From NCBI GenBank assembly GCA_045629005.1, contig JAZQQJ010000061.1:1-50477 (forward strand): a stretch of 50,477 nucleotides of DNA. The letters are read 5' to 3'. A program made the position numbers and the translations under genes. The notes beneath the pieces were generated by a model. The model ran no database searches. It saw only the letters and a program-made list of their open reading frames with translations, and was not told where the DNA came from. This DNA is from RGIG3528 sp045629005 (GTDB lineage: Bacteria; Bacillota; Clostridia; Lachnospirales; Lachnospiraceae). Within the stretch, counting starts at the first letter, position 1. Each line of letters starts with the position of its first letter. Below are positions 48,913 to 50,477 of this stretch, one piece after another.

Positions 48913-49767
48913 ATGGGGGAATATCTACCTGGAGATCTGCATGACAGATTGAGAGAACTGCGAGAATCAAATGGAATCAAAAGTCAGCAAAAGCTTGCCG
49001 AAATTATAGGAGTTGAGCGAAGTACTTACAGTAGAATCGAAGGCGGTCAGACAAAAACAATCAGCAGTGATATTTTGATTAGTCTTGCCAAGTTGTACCA
49101 TGTGCCTACTGATTATATTCTTGGGTTGACTGATACACCGGAAAATACCGGCTACGATATTAAGGAACTTGGTCTGTCGGTTGAGGCTGCGAAGAATTTG
49201 TATTCAAAACAAGTGAATCCGGATGTGGTTAATGAACTTCTCATAAATGACAAGTTTGCATCTGCGACCAGAATGATGGCTATGTATTTTTCAAATTCCA
49301 TAGCCGGATTCCTCAAGGCTCAGAATGATTTGCTTGATAGTTCGTATGACATACTGGACACTTTGATTAAGGAAAGCAAGATTCCGTATGACAAGGATAT
49401 GCAGGATACCAGAAAAAAGCTTAAAACCGCCAAGTTGCCAAAAGAAAGCTTCGAGATAGACAAGATTCAGAAACAGCTCACTGCAGCTGTTCGGGAAATA
49501 AAGAAAAAACTTGTAAACGAAGTTGCTTCCAATGTAGAAGGTCCGAAGAAGCTGGAATTTGAAATTATTGAGAAAGTTAAGGAATCCGCATATGCAAGCC
49601 CGAGCTTAACGGATTTATCGGAAGAAGAAAAAGTATCTGTAATCAAGAATACTATCATGCAGGGAATAATCGCTTATGCTGATATCAGTGATGAAAAGAT
49701 GACTCAGATAGATTCTTTGGTGAAGCAGATTGCCCTCCTGTTGATTGAGATATGGAAAGAAAATTAA
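48913..49767 (+). CDS. XRE-family transcriptional regulator with long C-terminal domain
   Basis: A 284-residue protein. The N-terminal helix-turn-helix is LRELRESNGIKSQQKLAEII, GVERSTYSRIEGGQTKTISS, then the typical LAKLYHVPTDYILGLTD. The remaining about 200 residues are mostly helical and Lys/Glu-rich, without a known domain; they may bind a signal or a partner. The ATG at 48913 has AAAGGAG upstream; two earlier ATGs lack one. It is divergent from the relaxase operon and overlaps the sigma factor gene by 16 bp, so it probably controls both. Confidence 0.85.
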   Translation: MGEYLPGDLHDRLRELRESNGIKSQQKLAEIIGVERSTYSRIEGGQTKTISSDILISLAKLYHVPTDYILGLTDTPENTGYDIKELGLSVEAAKNLYSKQVNPDVVNELLINDKFASATRMMAMYFSNSIAGFLKAQNDLLDSSYDILDTLIKESKIPYDKDMQDTRKKLKTAKLPKESFEIDKIQKQLTAAVREIKKKLVNEVASNVEGPKKLEFEIIEKVKESAYASPSLTDLSEEEKVSVIKNTIMQGIIAYADISDEKMTQIDSLVKQIALLLIEIWKEN

Positions 49768-50441
49768 CGAAAGCTGAACGCAAGGACCGTCATAATCGAC
49801 AGCTTTGTGTTCTTGCCAAACAAAATGATCTTCGTGCCCAGACGGAACTTCTTCTTGAAAATGAAGGGCTTATCGTACAACTTGCCAAGAGTCTGGAAGT
49901 ATTGCACGACTTGGATATACATCATTACGGCGGAATCGAATTGGATGATCTCCTTCAGGAAGGTCGCTTTGCCATGCTGGAAGCAGCCAAGAGCTATGAT
50001 GTTACATCGGTTACCAAATTCTCTACCTTTGCATCTGTTGTCATGAGAAATGCAATGAGCGATTTGTGTAGAAAAGGTGACTCTTCTTTCGAAAAGCAAC
50101 TTGCCGATCATGGTATTACTCAGGTGTTTCTCGATGATAATCCGATTGATGAAGACGGTGTCCCCGTAGCGGAAAAGATTCCTAGCAGCCGGATAAAGGA
50201 TCCGGTAGGTGACCGTGCCGTATTGAATATTATGATTCAAAAAATGCATAACAGGCTGGAGCTGTTACCGGCACGTGAACAGAGGCTTTTGATGTATCGT
50301 TATGGGTTTGAGTCTATGAAATATAAAACGATTGCGGAAGCTGCAGCTTTCTTTCATCTGACCGAAAAACATATGCGAGAGATTGAAGAACGCTCCCTGG
50401 CCAAGCTGAGAGCGGGAATGAATGATGGGAAAATACTGTAA
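49752..50441 (+). CDS. Element-encoded sigma-70 family factor
   Basis: A 229-residue sigma factor of intermediate size. Region 2 is seen as IELDDLLQEGRFAMLEAAKS, then YDVTSVTKFSTFASVVMRNA (core-binding and -10 recognition), and region 4 as LPAREQRLLMYRYGF, then YKTIAEAAAFFHLTEKHMRE (helix-turn-helix for -35). The link between them is short and there is no region 1.1 or full region 3. It is translated from within the end of the XRE gene without a clear ribosome site of its own. It may direct polymerase to element promoters for excision or transfer. The remaining 36 bases of the window hold nothing recognisable. Confidence 0.82.
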   Translation: MERKLTKAERKDRHNRQLCVLAKQNDLRAQTELLLENEGLIVQLAKSLEVLHDLDIHHYGGIELDDLLQEGRFAMLEAAKSYDVTSVTKFSTFASVVMRNAMSDLCRKGDSSFEKQLADHGITQVFLDDNPIDEDGVPVAEKIPSSRIKDPVGDRAVLNIMIQKMHNRLELLPAREQRLLMYRYGFESMKYKTIAEAAAFFHLTEKHMREIEERSLAKLRAGMNDGKIL

Positions 50442-50477
50442 AACAAAACGGAAAAAGAGCATAGTTTTGCCACATAC

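Overview
The window is the replication-origin neighbourhood of a low-to-medium GC Gram-positive chromosome. Gene order and protein sequences fit the Clostridia, most likely a Lachnospiraceae-type gut or rumen fibre degrader. That placement is inferred from family resemblance and synteny; no search was run. The oriC lies between dnaN and dnaA (about 8.94-9.26 kb). Genes to its left run mostly on the minus strand and genes to its right mostly on the plus strand, so most core genes point away from the origin.

Left arm (1-10.6 kb, minus strand): dnaA, dnaN, an S4-domain protein, recF, gyrB, gyrA, the two subunits of an iron-sulfur fumarase, a tRNA-Ser(GCU), and then the promoter and leader of an rRNA operon whose 16S gene lies beyond the left edge. 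Right arm core (10.8-24.1 kb, plus strand): rpmH-rnpA-yidD-yidC-jag, mnmE-mnmG-rsmG, a GNAT acetyltransferase, a DegS/DegU-like two-component pair, parA-parB with a parS site on each side of parA, a DUF4446 protein, an HD-GYP protein and small unknowns.

Accessory chromosome (24.1-43.3 kb): an intracellular and an exported lipoprotein GH43 glycosidase; between them on the other strand, a cytoplasmic sugar-binding-domain/GGDEF fusion and an HExxH lipoprotein; then a GGDEF-EAL protein, a large secreted Ig-like protein, an acyl-CoA ligase, a clostripain-like protease with an extraordinary Asp/Trp/Tyr tail, and a TrpB2-type tryptophan synthase. The GH43 enzymes and the sensor suggest arabinan/xylan-type hemicellulose use tied to cyclic di-GMP signalling (inference). 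The gaps between these genes hold two kinds of palindromic elements: a REP/BIME-like element in two places and a cloverleaf-like element in two places.

Right end (43.5-50.5 kb): the left part of an integrated mobilizable element sitting in a tRNA-Arg(CCU) gene. The host tRNA survives as a promoter plus a 5' half cut off at the anticodon loop. A complete, different tRNA-Arg(CCU) lies 120 bp downstream, followed by a tyrosine recombinase, a VirE-like replication ATPase, a CHC2 primase, a MobV-type relaxase, a 300-bp array of about ten consecutive hairpins, an XRE regulator and an element-borne sigma factor. The right end of the element is outside the window.
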